Shown here: piece by piece, positions 8,916-17,280 of the stretch
How the letters are laid out: each line of letters begins with the position of its first letter
How positions within the stretch are numbered: the first letter of the stretch is position 1
Source of the DNA: an uncultured Burkholderiales bacterium
Lineage (GTDB): Bacteria; Pseudomonadota; Gammaproteobacteria; Burkholderiales; Burkholderiaceae_C
DNA length: 50,750 nucleotides
Assembly: GCA_903916355.1 (NCBI GenBank)
Contig: CAIWWN010000224.1
Coordinates: 1 to 50,750, forward strand
Direction of reading: 5' to 3'
Made by a program: the position numbers and the translations under genes
The notes under the pieces: generated by a model
What the model saw: only the letters and a program-made list of their open reading frames with translations
What the model was told of the DNA's origin: nothing
Databases searched by the model: none

Positions 8916-9125
8916 ATGGCCTTCCACCTGTTTCGCCGTCCTGACTACCGTTCAGACACCACCCAGTTCATCAGCCAACTCAAGGCCGACAAGCCGGTGC
9001 TGGAAGCCGAACAGCGCCAAGGCCGTGAACTGCTGTGGGACAAACAAGTCAGCCGCCCTGAGCAGCAAGACTTTCAGGCAGGCCGTGTGGCGCAAAAGCC
9101 CTACGTCTACCAGACCTTGGCTTAA
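8916..9125 (+). CDS. DUF3460 family small protein
   Basis: This is a 69-residue soluble protein of unknown function, starting MAFHLFRRPDYRSD and rich in charged and Gln residues. The family is seen mainly in Burkholderiales, usually directly upstream of scpA as here. The ATG at 8916 fits the family start; the open frame continues upstream inside the SulP gene but in a different frame. The sequence GGTAAAAT just upstream, over the SulP stop, could supply a -10 box for this gene and for scpA-panC. Confidence 0.85.
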   Translation: MAFHLFRRPDYRSDTTQFISQLKADKPVLEAEQRQGRELLWDKQVSRPEQQDFQAGRVAQKPYVYQTLA

Positions 9126-9146
9126 AGCCTTGGCTGTGATCGCTTC

Positions 9147-10010
9147 GTGAGCATGGGCACCCACCCTGAATTGGCTGCGCCAGAGGCGAAGGCGGTCGTT
9201 GATGGCGTCGGCATGCCCGTGGCGGTCGACCATGTGGCGGTGGCGCGTTTGTATGGCGAGCCTTTGTTCTCTATGCCCAGCGATCTGTACATCCCGCCGG
9301 ATGCGCTGGAGGTTTTTTTAGAGGCTTTTGAAGGCCCGTTGGATTTGCTGCTGTATCTGATCCGAAAGCAAAACTTCAACATTTTGGACATCCCGATGGC
9401 GGCGGTCACGCGCCAGTACCTGAGCTATGTCGAGGAAATCCGCAAGCACAACCTGGAGTTGGCGGCCGAATACCTGCTGATGGCCGCGATGCTGATCGAG
9501 ATCAAATCGCGCATGCTGCTGCCGCCCAAAAAAGTACCCGAAGGCCAAGAGCCCGAAGACCCGCGTGCCGAACTGGTGCGCCGCCTGCTCGAATACGAGC
9601 AAATGAAACTGGCCTCCATGCGCTTGAACGAGATGCCGCACTTCGGGCGTGACTTCATCAAGGCGCAGGTCTACATCGAGCAAAGCCTGCAGCCGCGTTT
9701 CCCGGATGTGCATCTGGTCGAACTGCAAGACGCTTGGCGCGACATTCTCAAGCGCGCCACCCTGGTGCAGCACCACAAAATCAGCCGCGAAGAACTGAGC
9801 GTGCGCGAGCACATGAGCATCGTGCTGAAACATCTGCAGGGGCGCAAGTTCGTTGAATTCGAGCATTTGTTCGACCCGACCCAAGGCACGCCGGTGCTGG
9901 TGGTGACCTTCATTGCATTGCTTGAACTGGCCAAAGAAACCCTGATTGAAATCACCCAAGCCGAAGCCTTTGCGCCCATTTATGTGCGCTTGGCATACAC
10001 GCCCGTCTGA
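9147..10010 (+). CDS. scpA: segregation and condensation protein A
   Basis: This 287-residue kleisin bridges the SMC heads and binds ScpB in chromosome compaction. The hallmark N-terminal block FEGPLDLLLYLIRKQNFNILDIPM is present around residues 58-80. It is followed by helices with AAEYLLMAAMLIEIKSRMLLP. A winged-helix C-terminus ends the protein. The frame opens with GTG at 9147 and has an ATG two codons later at 9153; the two cannot be separated. An N-terminal extension of about 50 residues before the conserved block is longer than usual. scpB is not in the window. Confidence 0.93.
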   Translation: MSMGTHPELAAPEAKAVVDGVGMPVAVDHVAVARLYGEPLFSMPSDLYIPPDALEVFLEAFEGPLDLLLYLIRKQNFNILDIPMAAVTRQYLSYVEEIRKHNLELAAEYLLMAAMLIEIKSRMLLPPKKVPEGQEPEDPRAELVRRLLEYEQMKLASMRLNEMPHFGRDFIKAQVYIEQSLQPRFPDVHLVELQDAWRDILKRATLVQHHKISREELSVREHMSIVLKHLQGRKFVEFEHLFDPTQGTPVLVVTFIALLELAKETLIEITQAEAFAPIYVRLAYTPV

Positions 10011-10091
10011 GTCCTCTGCGCTCGCGCTTTTGAGGTGAGCCGTGCCTCGCCGATTTCCCCTTCTATCACCCCATCACTCCTTGCTAACCCC

Positions 10092-10940
10092 ATGCGTATC
10101 GTTCACTCCATTGTCGAGCTTCGCCAGCAACTGGCCAGCGCCCAGCATCCGGCCTTTGTGCCCACCATGGGCAACTTGCACGCCGGTCACATTGCGTTGA
10201 TCGCGCAAGCCAAGCCGCTGGGCGACTGCACCGTGGCCAGTATTTTTGTGAACCGTCTGCAGTTTTTGCCGCACGAGGACTTCGACAGCTACCCCCGCAC
10301 CTGGGAGCGAGACTGCGCCCAACTGCAAGCCGCTGGTTGCGATGTGCTGTTCGCACCGCGTGAACACGATCTCTACCCCGAGCCCCAAACCTTCAAAGTC
10401 CACGCCGACCCGGTGCTGGCCGATATCTTGGAAGGCCACTTTCGCCCCGGCTTTTTCACCGGCTTGTCCACCGTGGTGATGAAACTCTTCATGGCGGTGT
10501 TTGCGGGCAAAGCCCAAGGAACTGCCGTGTTCGGCAAGAAGGACTACCAGCAGTTGATGGTGATTCGGCAGATGGTGCGCCAGTTTGCCTTGCCTATCGA
10601 AATTACCAGCGGCGCCACCTGCCGGGCTGCTGATGGCTTGGCCCTGAGTTCACGCAACGGTTATTTGTCGGAGACTGAGCGCGCCGAAGCGCTGCATTTG
10701 TCGCTGGCGCTGCGTACCCTGGGACGTGACGCCCTGGCCAGTGCCAATGGCTTGGCGCAGCACCTGCCGCAACTGGAAGCCCAAGCGATGCAAGCCCTTA
10801 CCGCGCGCGGCTGGAAGCCAGACTATTTGACAGTGCGCAGACGCTCAGACTTGCAAGCGCCGCAAGCCGGCGACGACCTGGTGGTGCTGGGCGCGGCACG
10901 TTTGGGCGACACGCGCTTGATTGATAACTTAGAAGTGTGA
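10092..10940 (+). CDS. panC: pantothenate synthetase
   Basis: This 282-residue enzyme joins pantoate and beta-alanine using ATP, the last step of pantothenate synthesis. The nucleotide-binding motif TMGNLHAGH has His30 and His33 in place. The adenylate contact [15 protein letters not shown] and the SSRNGYLS motif are both present. The ATG at 10092 is selected because it gives the family N-terminus [10 protein letters not shown]; the upstream open codons show no homology. The gene lies 81 bases after scpA and probably belongs to its operon. Confidence 0.96.
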   Translation: MRIVHSIVELRQQLASAQHPAFVPTMGNLHAGHIALIAQAKPLGDCTVASIFVNRLQFLPHEDFDSYPRTWERDCAQLQAAGCDVLFAPREHDLYPEPQTFKVHADPVLADILEGHFRPGFFTGLSTVVMKLFMAVFAGKAQGTAVFGKKDYQQLMVIRQMVRQFALPIEITSGATCRAADGLALSSRNGYLSETERAEALHLSLALRTLGRDALASANGLAQHLPQLEAQAMQALTARGWKPDYLTVRRRSDLQAPQAGDDLVVLGAARLGDTRLIDNLEV

Positions 10941-10974
10941 TCGCCGCGTCGCTGCGCTCCTCGCGCTGACGGCG

Positions 10975-11199
10975 TTAAGCGGCCTTGGGCCAGTTGATTT
11001 GCACTTTTCGGCTGTTGGCAAGACAGTCGCGCAGATACAAATTGATCAGGCTTTGGTAGGGCACACCGACCTCATCGGCCATGCCTTTGAAGTACTTCAC
11101 CACGTCCTCGGACAATCGCATGGTCACAGGCTTTTTCAACTTGGAGGCATAGGGGTTTTTGCGCGACTTCAACGTAGCGAGGTCGTATTCTGCTTTCAT
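10975..11199 (-). CDS. brnA: BrnA-type antitoxin
   Basis: This 74-residue CopG-like protein has a basic N-terminus (KNPYASKLKKPVTMRLSEDVVKYFK) typical of a ribbon-helix-helix DNA-binding antitoxin. A helical region YQSLINLYLRDCL follows. The ATG overlaps the toxin stop as ATGA (11196-11199), indicating translational coupling. BrnA proteins neutralise BrnT and repress the operon. The toxin-first order matches known BrnTA systems. Confidence 0.85.
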   Translation of the reverse strand: MKAEYDLATLKSRKNPYASKLKKPVTMRLSEDVVKYFKGMADEVGVPYQSLINLYLRDCLANSRKVQINWPKAA

Positions 11200-11483
11200 G
11201 TGTGTGCACCTTTGTAAAACGCGCTTTCGCGCTGGGTGGCCTTGCGTGCCGAGATGATTCGAATTGTGGCGCCATGATCCCGCTCGCAATGGCAAACGAG
11301 AAGCAACCTTGCCGTTGAACTCATGCCCAACATCAAAAAGCGGTCTTCATTGGCCGAATGGGCTTCATCAAAGAACTGGACGCCGAATTCATCGAAAAAA
11401 ATCGACTTGGCCTCTTCAAAAGAAACATGGTGTTTTTTGAGGTTGGCTGCAGCTTTGACTGCATCCCATTCAAATTCGATCAT
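11196..11483 (-). CDS. brnT: BrnT-type ribonuclease toxin
   Basis: This 95-residue protein matches the BrnT family, RelE-fold endoribonuclease toxins. Family blocks are seen: FEWDAVKAAANLKKHHVSFEEA at the start, the acidic DRFLMLG region, and the signature RIISARKATQRE near the C-terminus. The antitoxin overlaps the stop. No Shine-Dalgarno is visible before the ATG; the promoter places the transcription start at or next to the start codon, predicting a leaderless mRNA. The promoter lies inside a palindrome, likely the autoregulatory operator. Confidence 0.88.
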   Translation of the reverse strand: MIEFEWDAVKAAANLKKHHVSFEEAKSIFFDEFGVQFFDEAHSANEDRFLMLGMSSTARLLLVCHCERDHGATIRIISARKATQRESAFYKGAHT

Positions 11484-11484
11484 G

Positions 11485-11517
11485 CGTACATTGTATGTAC
11501 GATTTCGAAAAATTCAA
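11485..11517 (-). promoter_or_regulatory. brnTA promoter with embedded palindromic operator
   Basis: A perfect inverted repeat CGTACAT-TGT-ATGTACG spans 11485-11501, ending one base before the brnT ATG. On the minus strand a -35 TTGAAT (11512-11517) and a -10 TACAAT (11490-11495) are separated by 16 bases, so the -10 lies inside the palindrome. Repression by the BrnT-BrnA complex at this site is inferred from the family. Confidence 0.7.
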
Positions 11518-11563
11518 TCCATTGCCTCAGCGAACCCAACTGCTGAAGCAGAGAGCGCCCAGC

Positions 11564-12583
11564 TTAAACCGCCTCGCCCCGCGGCCCACGCCCCATCAGG
11601 GCTTGCACGGCGTGCGCAGGCGTCAGCTGGCCGTCCAGCAAAGCCACCACGTTTTCGGTAATAGGCATGTCGACACCCAGGCTGCGGGCGCGTTGCAGCA
11701 CGGTGCGGGCGCTGTACACGCCTTCGGCCACGTGGCCGAGCGAGGCCACGGCTTGGGCCAGGGATTGACCTTGCGCCAGCAGCAAGCCCACTTGCCGGTT
11801 GCGGCTCAGGTCGCCGGTGGCCGTCAGCACCAGATCGCCCAAACCCGACAAGCCCATGAAGGTCTCGGCGCGTGCGCCCAGCGCCAAGCCCAGCCGCGAC
11901 ATTTCGGCCAGGCCGCGGGTGATGAGTGCGGCGCGGGCGTTCAGGCCCAAGTTCAATCCGTCACACAAACCGGTGGCAATGGCCAACACGTTTTTCACGG
12001 CGCCGCCGACTTCCACGCCCACGAAATCGTCATTGGCATACACGCGCAGCGACGGGCTGTGAAAGGCGTCGACCAAGGCGTCGCGCACCAGCGCTTGCTG
12101 GCTGGCGGCCACCAAGGCGGTGGGCTGGCCACGGGCGACTTCTTGCGCAAAACTGGGGCCACTCAATACACCCGACAGCAGCTGCGGCGCCACCTGGGCA
12201 CAGACCTCGTGGGCCATCAACCCCGTGGCGTGTGCGGGGGCATCAGCAGCCACGGCTTCAAAGCCTTTGCACAACCAGGCCACGGGCGCAGCGCAAGCAC
12301 GCAGGGCCGACAAGGTTTCGCGCAGACCTGCCATGGGGGTGGAGACGATGACCAGATCGCCAGCCTGGGCTTGCTGCGCGACTTCACGCGGTTGCGCGAA
12401 GGCCACTTGCAAGCTGGGCGGAAATGAAAAACCCGGCAGATACCGGGTGTTTTCAAGCGCTTCGCGCATGGCTTGGGCCTGCTGCGCATCACGGGTGCAC
12501 AAAAGCACATCGTGCCCTTGCTGCGCTGCGCTGATGGCCAAGGCCGTGCCCCAAGCGCCGGCACCCAAGAAGGTGATGGGCAT
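11564..12583 (-). CDS. gpsA: NAD(P)H-dependent glycerol-3-phosphate dehydrogenase
   Basis: This 339-residue enzyme reduces dihydroxyacetone phosphate to sn-glycerol-3-phosphate for phospholipid synthesis. The Rossmann motif [12 protein letters not shown] is at residues 4-15. The catalytic lysine context [20 protein letters not shown] and the [17 protein letters not shown] block are present. The ATG at 12583 starts the conserved sequence; a longer open frame upstream reads antisense-like residues inside secB and was discarded. It ends the rhodanese-grxC-secB-gpsA operon, a classical order. Confidence 0.96.
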   Translation of the reverse strand: MPITFLGAGAWGTALAISAAQQGHDVLLCTRDAQQAQAMREALENTRYLPGFSFPPSLQVAFAQPREVAQQAQAGDLVIVSTPMAGLRETLSALRACAAPVAWLCKGFEAVAADAPAHATGLMAHEVCAQVAPQLLSGVLSGPSFAQEVARGQPTALVAASQQALVRDALVDAFHSPSLRVYANDDFVGVEVGGAVKNVLAIATGLCDGLNLGLNARAALITRGLAEMSRLGLALGARAETFMGLSGLGDLVLTATGDLSRNRQVGLLLAQGQSLAQAVASLGHVAEGVYSARTVLQRARSLGVDMPITENVVALLDGQLTPAHAVQALMGRGPRGEAV

Positions 12584-12602
12584 GCGCAGGGCTTTCAGCG
12601 GT

Positions 12603-13061
12603 TTACTGAACTTGCGGCGCAGCAGCAGCTTGCTCAGCCGCTTGGGCTTGCTGCTGCTCGAACATGGCTTGGAAGTTGATCTCGGCCAAGTGCACGGGCG
12701 GGAAGCCAGCTCGGGTGACCACATCTGCCACGTTGCCACGCAGGTAAGGGTAGACGATTTGTGGGCATGCGATGCCCATGATGGCGCCCATTTGGTCGTC
12801 AGGCAGGTTGCGGATTTCAAAAATACCGGCTTGCTTGCATTCAACCAAGAACACGGTCCGGTCGCCAATTTTGGTGTGCACGGTGGCGGTCACGCTGACC
12901 TCAAACACGCCTTCCGCCACGGGCAAAGACTCCACACCCAACTGAATGTCCACGCTGGGTTGCTGCTGCTCGAGCAAGATGGCAGGGGAATTGGGCTGCT
13001 CCAAAGAAGCCTCTTTCAGGTACACGCGTTGGATTTGGAAAACGGGGTCTAAGTCGGCCAT
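12603..13061 (-). CDS. secB: protein-export chaperone SecB
   Basis: This 152-residue cytosolic chaperone keeps preproteins unfolded and delivers them to SecA. Family blocks include [43 protein letters not shown] and [33 protein letters not shown]. The C-terminus is rich in Gln and Ala. It sits 19 bases upstream of gpsA. Confidence 0.97.
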   Translation of the reverse strand: MADLDPVFQIQRVYLKEASLEQPNSPAILLEQQQPSVDIQLGVESLPVAEGVFEVSVTATVHTKIGDRTVFLVECKQAGIFEIRNLPDDQMGAIMGIACPQIVYPYLRGNVADVVTRAGFPPVHLAEINFQAMFEQQQAQAAEQAAAAPQVQ

Positions 13062-13184
13062 GAAAAACTCGATGAAAGAAATGGAATAAAGGGGCAGGAT
13101 TGCCGTTCAGCCGCGCCTTCGCGCGGGCTTTTCGGGACAAGCGATTATGAACGAATGCAAATCGCGTTCAGTGACAGCGGTATG

Positions 13185-13445
13185 TCAAGCGCCTTGCAAC
13201 AGGGGCACCAGGCCGCCTCGGGCGTCCAGAGCCACCAAATCGTCACAGCCACCCACATGCGTGTCGCCAATGAAAATTTGCGGCACCGTGCGGCGCGAGG
13301 TGACTTGCATCATGTGCTCGCGCTGCGCAGCGTCGGTGTCGATGCGAATTTCTTCGATCTGCTCCACCCCCTTGGACTTGAGAATTTGTTTGGCCCGAAC
13401 GCAGTAAGGGCAAACGGCGGTGGTGTACATCTTGACGTGTTGCAT
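13185..13445 (-). CDS. grxC: glutaredoxin 3
   Basis: This is an 86-residue dithiol glutaredoxin with active site CPYC at residues 12-15 and the glutathione-binding TVPQIFIGDTHVGGCDDL segment. It reduces disulfides and glutathione-mixed disulfides. The ATG at 13445 gives the normal family length; codons further upstream belong to the overlapping rhodanese region in another frame. It lies between the rhodanese and secB genes. Confidence 0.95.
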   Translation of the reverse strand: MQHVKMYTTAVCPYCVRAKQILKSKGVEQIEEIRIDTDAAQREHMMQVTSRRTVPQIFIGDTHVGGCDDLVALDARGGLVPLLQGA

Positions 13446-13459
13446 GGTGCAGGGTTCCT

Positions 13460-13867
13460 TCAGGCTTTGTCGATGGGCAAACTCGCTTCGCGCCAGGCTT
13501 TGAGGCCGCCGGCCAAAGCTTGAGCTTGGGTGTAACCCAATTTTTGGGCTTGCGATGCGGCGCGTGCCGCACGCGAACCGGCTTGGCACAGCATCACCAC
13601 AGGGGTTGTTTTGTTTTTCACCCACTTGGGCAATTGAGCCTCGAGCTGGGCCAGGGGCACATTTTTGGCACCGGCCACATGGCCTTGGGCAAATTCTTCA
13701 GGCTCACACACATCAATCACCACCGCTTTTTCGCGGTTGATCAGCTGCACCGCTTGGGCCGTACTCAAGCCTGAAGCCGCACCTTGGAGTAATACGGGTA
13801 ACAACAGCGCCGCCCCCGAAGTCAAAGCAATTACCAGCAGCATCCAGTTATCGAGAAAAAATTTCAC
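13460..13867 (-). CDS. membrane-anchored rhodanese (YibN type)
   Basis: This 135-residue protein has one N-terminal transmembrane segment (residues 8-28) followed by a single rhodanese domain. The active-site loop CQAGSR starts at Cys94. Conserved CEPEEFAQGHVAGAKNVPL and GGLKAWREASLP blocks are present. It may handle sulfane sulfur at the membrane. It is the first gene of the grxC-secB-gpsA operon and diverges from gpmA. Confidence 0.9.
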   Translation of the reverse strand: MKFFLDNWMLLVIALTSGAALLLPVLLQGAASGLSTAQAVQLINREKAVVIDVCEPEEFAQGHVAGAKNVPLAQLEAQLPKWVKNKTTPVVMLCQAGSRAARAASQAQKLGYTQAQALAGGLKAWREASLPIDKA

Positions 13868-13978
13868 AAAAAGCCTTTAAAAGAAGAAATTGGCGGCGCT
13901 TTGAAAGCTACGCCTGACCTGGGGATTCTAAAATGAGCTGCTGACAACGTTTTTTGTTTGTTTATTTAACCTTTCACC

Positions 13979-14722
13979 ATGTACAAAATTGTCCTGATTC
14001 GCCATGGCGAATCCACTTGGAATCTGGAAAACCGCTTTACCGGGTGGACCGATGTGGATTTGACCCCCACGGGCGAAGCCCAAGCCCGCCAAGCGGGGCG
14101 CCTGCTCAAAGCCGAAGGCTATGAATTTGACACGGCCTTCACCAGCTTATTGCGCCGCGCCATCCGCACGCTGTGGCTGACGCTGGAGGAAATGGAGCGC
14201 GAATGGCTGCCAGTGACCAACAGCTGGCGCCTGAACGAGCGCCACTACGGCGCACTCCAAGGCCTGAACAAAGCGGAAACTGCCAAAAAATACGGTGACG
14301 ACCAAGTGCTGGCCTGGCGACGCAGCTACGACGTGCCACCACCTGCGCTGGCTTTGGACGACCCGCGTTATGAAGGCAGCGACTTGCGCTATGCCAACAT
14401 GCCCCCCGAGCACCCGCCCCTGACAGAGTGCCTGAAAGACACTGTGGCGCGCGTCGTGCCTTATTGGCAAGAGGTCATGGCCCCGGCCATTTTGTCGGGC
14501 AAACGCATTGTGGTGGCCGCACACGGCAACTCCATTCGCGCCTTGATTAAGTACCTGGACGAGGTCTCGGACGCCGACATCGTGGGCCTGAACATTCCCA
14601 ATGGCATCCCGCTGGTGTATGAGCTGGACGCCAACCTGAAACCCATTCGCCATTACTACCTGGGCGAGGCCGAAGCGGCAGCCCAAGCGGCGGCGGCCGT
14701 GGCCAGCCAAAGCAAGGCTTGA
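13979..14722 (+). CDS. gpmA: 2,3-bisphosphoglycerate-dependent phosphoglycerate mutase
   Basis: This 247-residue glycolytic enzyme interconverts 3- and 2-phosphoglycerate. The phosphohistidine loop LIRHGES has His9. The substrate motifs [35 protein letters not shown] and the second histidine in AAHGNS are intact. A short Ala-rich tail ([12 protein letters not shown]) ends the protein. A TTTATTTAACCTTTCACC leader precedes the ATG. Confidence 0.97.
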   Translation: MYKIVLIRHGESTWNLENRFTGWTDVDLTPTGEAQARQAGRLLKAEGYEFDTAFTSLLRRAIRTLWLTLEEMEREWLPVTNSWRLNERHYGALQGLNKAETAKKYGDDQVLAWRRSYDVPPPALALDDPRYEGSDLRYANMPPEHPPLTECLKDTVARVVPYWQEVMAPAILSGKRIVVAAHGNSIRALIKYLDEVSDADIVGLNIPNGIPLVYELDANLKPIRHYYLGEAEAAAQAAAAVASQSKA

Positions 14723-14841
14723 AGCCGGGCGAAGTGGGGGCGAAATAAGGGCAATGGGCCTGCGCAGTGCAAGCTCTCTGCCCCACTGGCAGCCTGGGTG
14801 TATATTGGTCTGAATTATCGGATCGTTGAAGGTCAAGGACT

Positions 14842-16290
14842 ATGGGACAAAAACTGAAAATTGCCGGCTGGATCGCCGTGGGCGCGATGGCCGGTGCGCT
14901 GACCACCGTGTCGCTGCAAACTGCGGCACGCAGTGCTTTTGCCCCCCTGCCGCTGGAAGAATTGCAACAATTGGCCGCCGTCTTTGGCATGGTCAAGAGC
15001 GATTATGTCGAGCCGGTGGACGAGAAAAAACTCATCACCGAAGCCATCTCAGGCATGGTCGCCAGCTTGGATCCGCACTCCCAGTATTTCGACAAGAAAA
15101 GCTACAAAGAATTCAGCGAAGGCACCACCGGCAAGTTTGTCGGCGTCGGCATCGAGATCAGCCAGGAAGATGGTTTGGTCAAAGTGGTCTCGCCCATCGA
15201 GGGCTCACCCGCTGACCGCGCGGGCCTGAAAACCAACGACCTGATCACCAAGATTGACGACACCTTTGTCAAAGGCCTGACGCTGAACGAAGCCGTCAAA
15301 CGCATGCGCGGCGAACCCAATACCAAGGTGTTGCTGACGATTTTCCGCAAAGAAGAAAGCCGCACCTTCCCCGTCACCATTGTGCGCGAAGAGATCAAAA
15401 CCCAATCGGTCAAAGCCAAGGTGGTGGAGCCCGGTCTGGGCTGGATTCGCGTTTCGCAGTTCCAAGAGCGCACGGTCGAAGACTTTGCCCGCAAGCTCGA
15501 AGAGATGTACAAGCAAGAACCCAAGCTCAAAGGCTTGGTGCTGGACTTGCGCAATGACCCAGGCGGTTTGCTGGATGCTGCCGTGGCCTTGTCGGCCGCC
15601 TTCTTGCCAGAGAACGTGACCGTGGTCTCGACCAACGGCCAGTTGGAAGAAAGCAAATTCACCTACAAAGCCTCACCCCAGTTTTGGCGCCGCAGCGCCA
15701 GCAACGACCCCATCGGCCGTTTGACCCAAGCCACGCAAGGCGCTTTCAAGAAAATCCCCTTGGTGGTGTTGGTGAATGAAGGCTCGGCCTCGGCCAGCGA
15801 GATCGTCGCCGGCGCCCTGCAAGACCACAAACGCGCCACCCTGATGGGCAGCCAGACCTTTGGCAAAGGCTCGGTGCAAACCGTGCGCCAACTGGGCCCA
15901 GACACGGCGCTGAAAATCACCACCGCGCGTTACTACACGCCCAGCGGTCGCTCGATTCAGGCCAAAGGCATCGTGCCCGATGTGATGGTGGATGAAACCG
16001 AAAACGGCAGCCCGTTTGCCGTGCTGCGCACCCGTGAAGCGGATTTGGAAAAGCATCTGGGCAATGGCAAAGAAGCCGAGCCCAAAGACGCCGAACGTGA
16101 AAAAGCCCGCGAAACCGCGATGAAGCGCTTGGAAGAAGAATCCAAAAAGCCCGTGGCCGAGCGCCGCCCGCCCGAGTTTGGCTCGAATAAAGACTTCCAG
16201 TTGAACCAAGCGTTGAACCAGCTCAAAGGCCAAACGGTGTTGGTGAGCAAAACCTTGGCTGTGCGCAAAGAAGAGAAAAAAGACAACTGA
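14842..16290 (+). CDS. ctpA: S41-family C-terminal processing protease (CtpA/Prc type)
   Basis: This 482-residue periplasmic serine protease has an N-terminal signal or anchor (residues 8-30). A PDZ domain covers about 90-170 (VGVGIEIS... GLKTNDLITKIDD). The peptidase core follows. The Ser-Lys dyad is Ser317 in NEGSASASEI and Lys342 in TFGKGSVQ, 25 residues apart as in E. coli Prc. The charged C-terminal tail is rich in Glu and Lys. Substrates are unknown here. It precedes the MoeB-like gene by 31 bases. Confidence 0.95.
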   Translation: MGQKLKIAGWIAVGAMAGALTTVSLQTAARSAFAPLPLEELQQLAAVFGMVKSDYVEPVDEKKLITEAISGMVASLDPHSQYFDKKSYKEFSEGTTGKFVGVGIEISQEDGLVKVVSPIEGSPADRAGLKTNDLITKIDDTFVKGLTLNEAVKRMRGEPNTKVLLTIFRKEESRTFPVTIVREEIKTQSVKAKVVEPGLGWIRVSQFQERTVEDFARKLEEMYKQEPKLKGLVLDLRNDPGGLLDAAVALSAAFLPENVTVVSTNGQLEESKFTYKASPQFWRRSASNDPIGRLTQATQGAFKKIPLVVLVNEGSASASEIVAGALQDHKRATLMGSQTFGKGSVQTVRQLGPDTALKITTARYYTPSGRSIQAKGIVPDVMVDETENGSPFAVLRTREADLEKHLGNGKEAEPKDAEREKARETAMKRLEEESKKPVAERRPPEFGSNKDFQLNQALNQLKGQTVLVSKTLAVRKEEKKDN

Positions 16291-16321
16291 GTCGGCGGCA
16301 CTTCACCGACTTTGACCTGTC

Positions 16322-17077
16322 ATGACCGACGACCAGCTGCTGCGCTACTCGCGCCACATCTTGCTCAACGAGCTGGGGATTGAAGGCCAAGAGCGCATCT
16401 TGGCCGCGCACGCGCTGGTGATTGGCGCCGGTGGCCTCGGCTCCCCGGTAGCCTTGTACCTGGCCAGCGCCGGTGTCGGCCGCATCACCTTGGTCGATCA
16501 CGATGAAGTCGACGCCACCAACTTGCAGCGCCAAATTGCGCATACCCTGGAACGCGTTGGGCAACTCAAAGTGGACTCGGCGCAGCAAGCCATCCACGCC
16601 ATCAACCCGGACGTGAAGGTCACTGCCCTGGCCGAACGGGCCGACGCGGCACTGCTCGACCGACTGGTGGCGCAAGCCGATGTGGTGCTGGACTGCTGTG
16701 ATAACTTTGCCACCCGGCAAGCCGTCAATCTGGCCTGCATGCGGCACGGCAAACCGCTGGTCTCGGGCGCGGCCATTCGCATGGACGGGCAGGTCTCGGT
16801 ATTCGATCCGCGCCAGCCCACGTCACCTTGCTACGCCTGCGTCTTCCCCCCCGAACCCGCGCCCGAAGAAACCCGTTGCGCCACCATGGGCGTGTTTGCG
16901 CCGCTGGTGGGCATCATCGGCAGCATGCAGGCCGCTGAAGCGCTGAAACTGATCAGCCACGCGGGCAGTTCACTCGCCGGACGGCTGCTGATGCTGGATG
17001 CGCGCCACATGGACTGGAACGAGGTGCGCCTGGCGCGCCATGCGAATTGCCCGGTGTGCAGCAAATTGCGAGCTTGA
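16322..17077 (+). CDS. moeB: MoeB/ThiF-family adenylyltransferase
   Basis: This 251-residue E1-like enzyme activates the C-terminal glycine of a ubiquitin-fold sulfur carrier (MoaD or ThiS) by adenylation. The ATP motif GAGGLGSPVALYLASAGVG is near residues 36-54, with the Asp and Arg contacts in DHDEVDATNLQRQ. A zinc site is formed by CYAC and CPVC. The length and absence of a rhodanese tail fit MoeB. ThiF is the alternative, since neither moaD nor thiS is in the window. Confidence 0.88.
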   Translation: MTDDQLLRYSRHILLNELGIEGQERILAAHALVIGAGGLGSPVALYLASAGVGRITLVDHDEVDATNLQRQIAHTLERVGQLKVDSAQQAIHAINPDVKVTALAERADAALLDRLVAQADVVLDCCDNFATRQAVNLACMRHGKPLVSGAAIRMDGQVSVFDPRQPTSPCYACVFPPEPAPEETRCATMGVFAPLVGIIGSMQAAEALKLISHAGSSLAGRLLMLDARHMDWNEVRLARHANCPVCSKLRA

Positions 17078-17280
17078 TGGGCGCACTTCAAGGCACGAGC
17101 AACACCCATTCAGTCGACGAATTCAAAGGGTCGTTACATGGGCCTGCATCAGAACGAAAAAAAGCGGGCCTACAATTTCACAGCCAAGCCGCTCCAAATC
17201 TGTGGCTTTCTTCGCAGTGTCTGGAACACGATCGCAACGCCTTTGCGGACACAGCGTGCCGCACCCACTGAAAGACGCCC
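17078..17280. other. 203-base gap before the amidase gene
   Basis: No convincing gene was seen. A TACAAT (about 17171-17176) preceded by an A-rich tract could be a -10 box for the amidase gene, but no good -35 stands out. Confidence 0.3.

Noticed and set aside
12584-12868. 95-codon N-terminal extension of gpsA
   Set aside because: It overlaps secB in another frame and has no homology; the GpsA Rossmann start lies at 12583.
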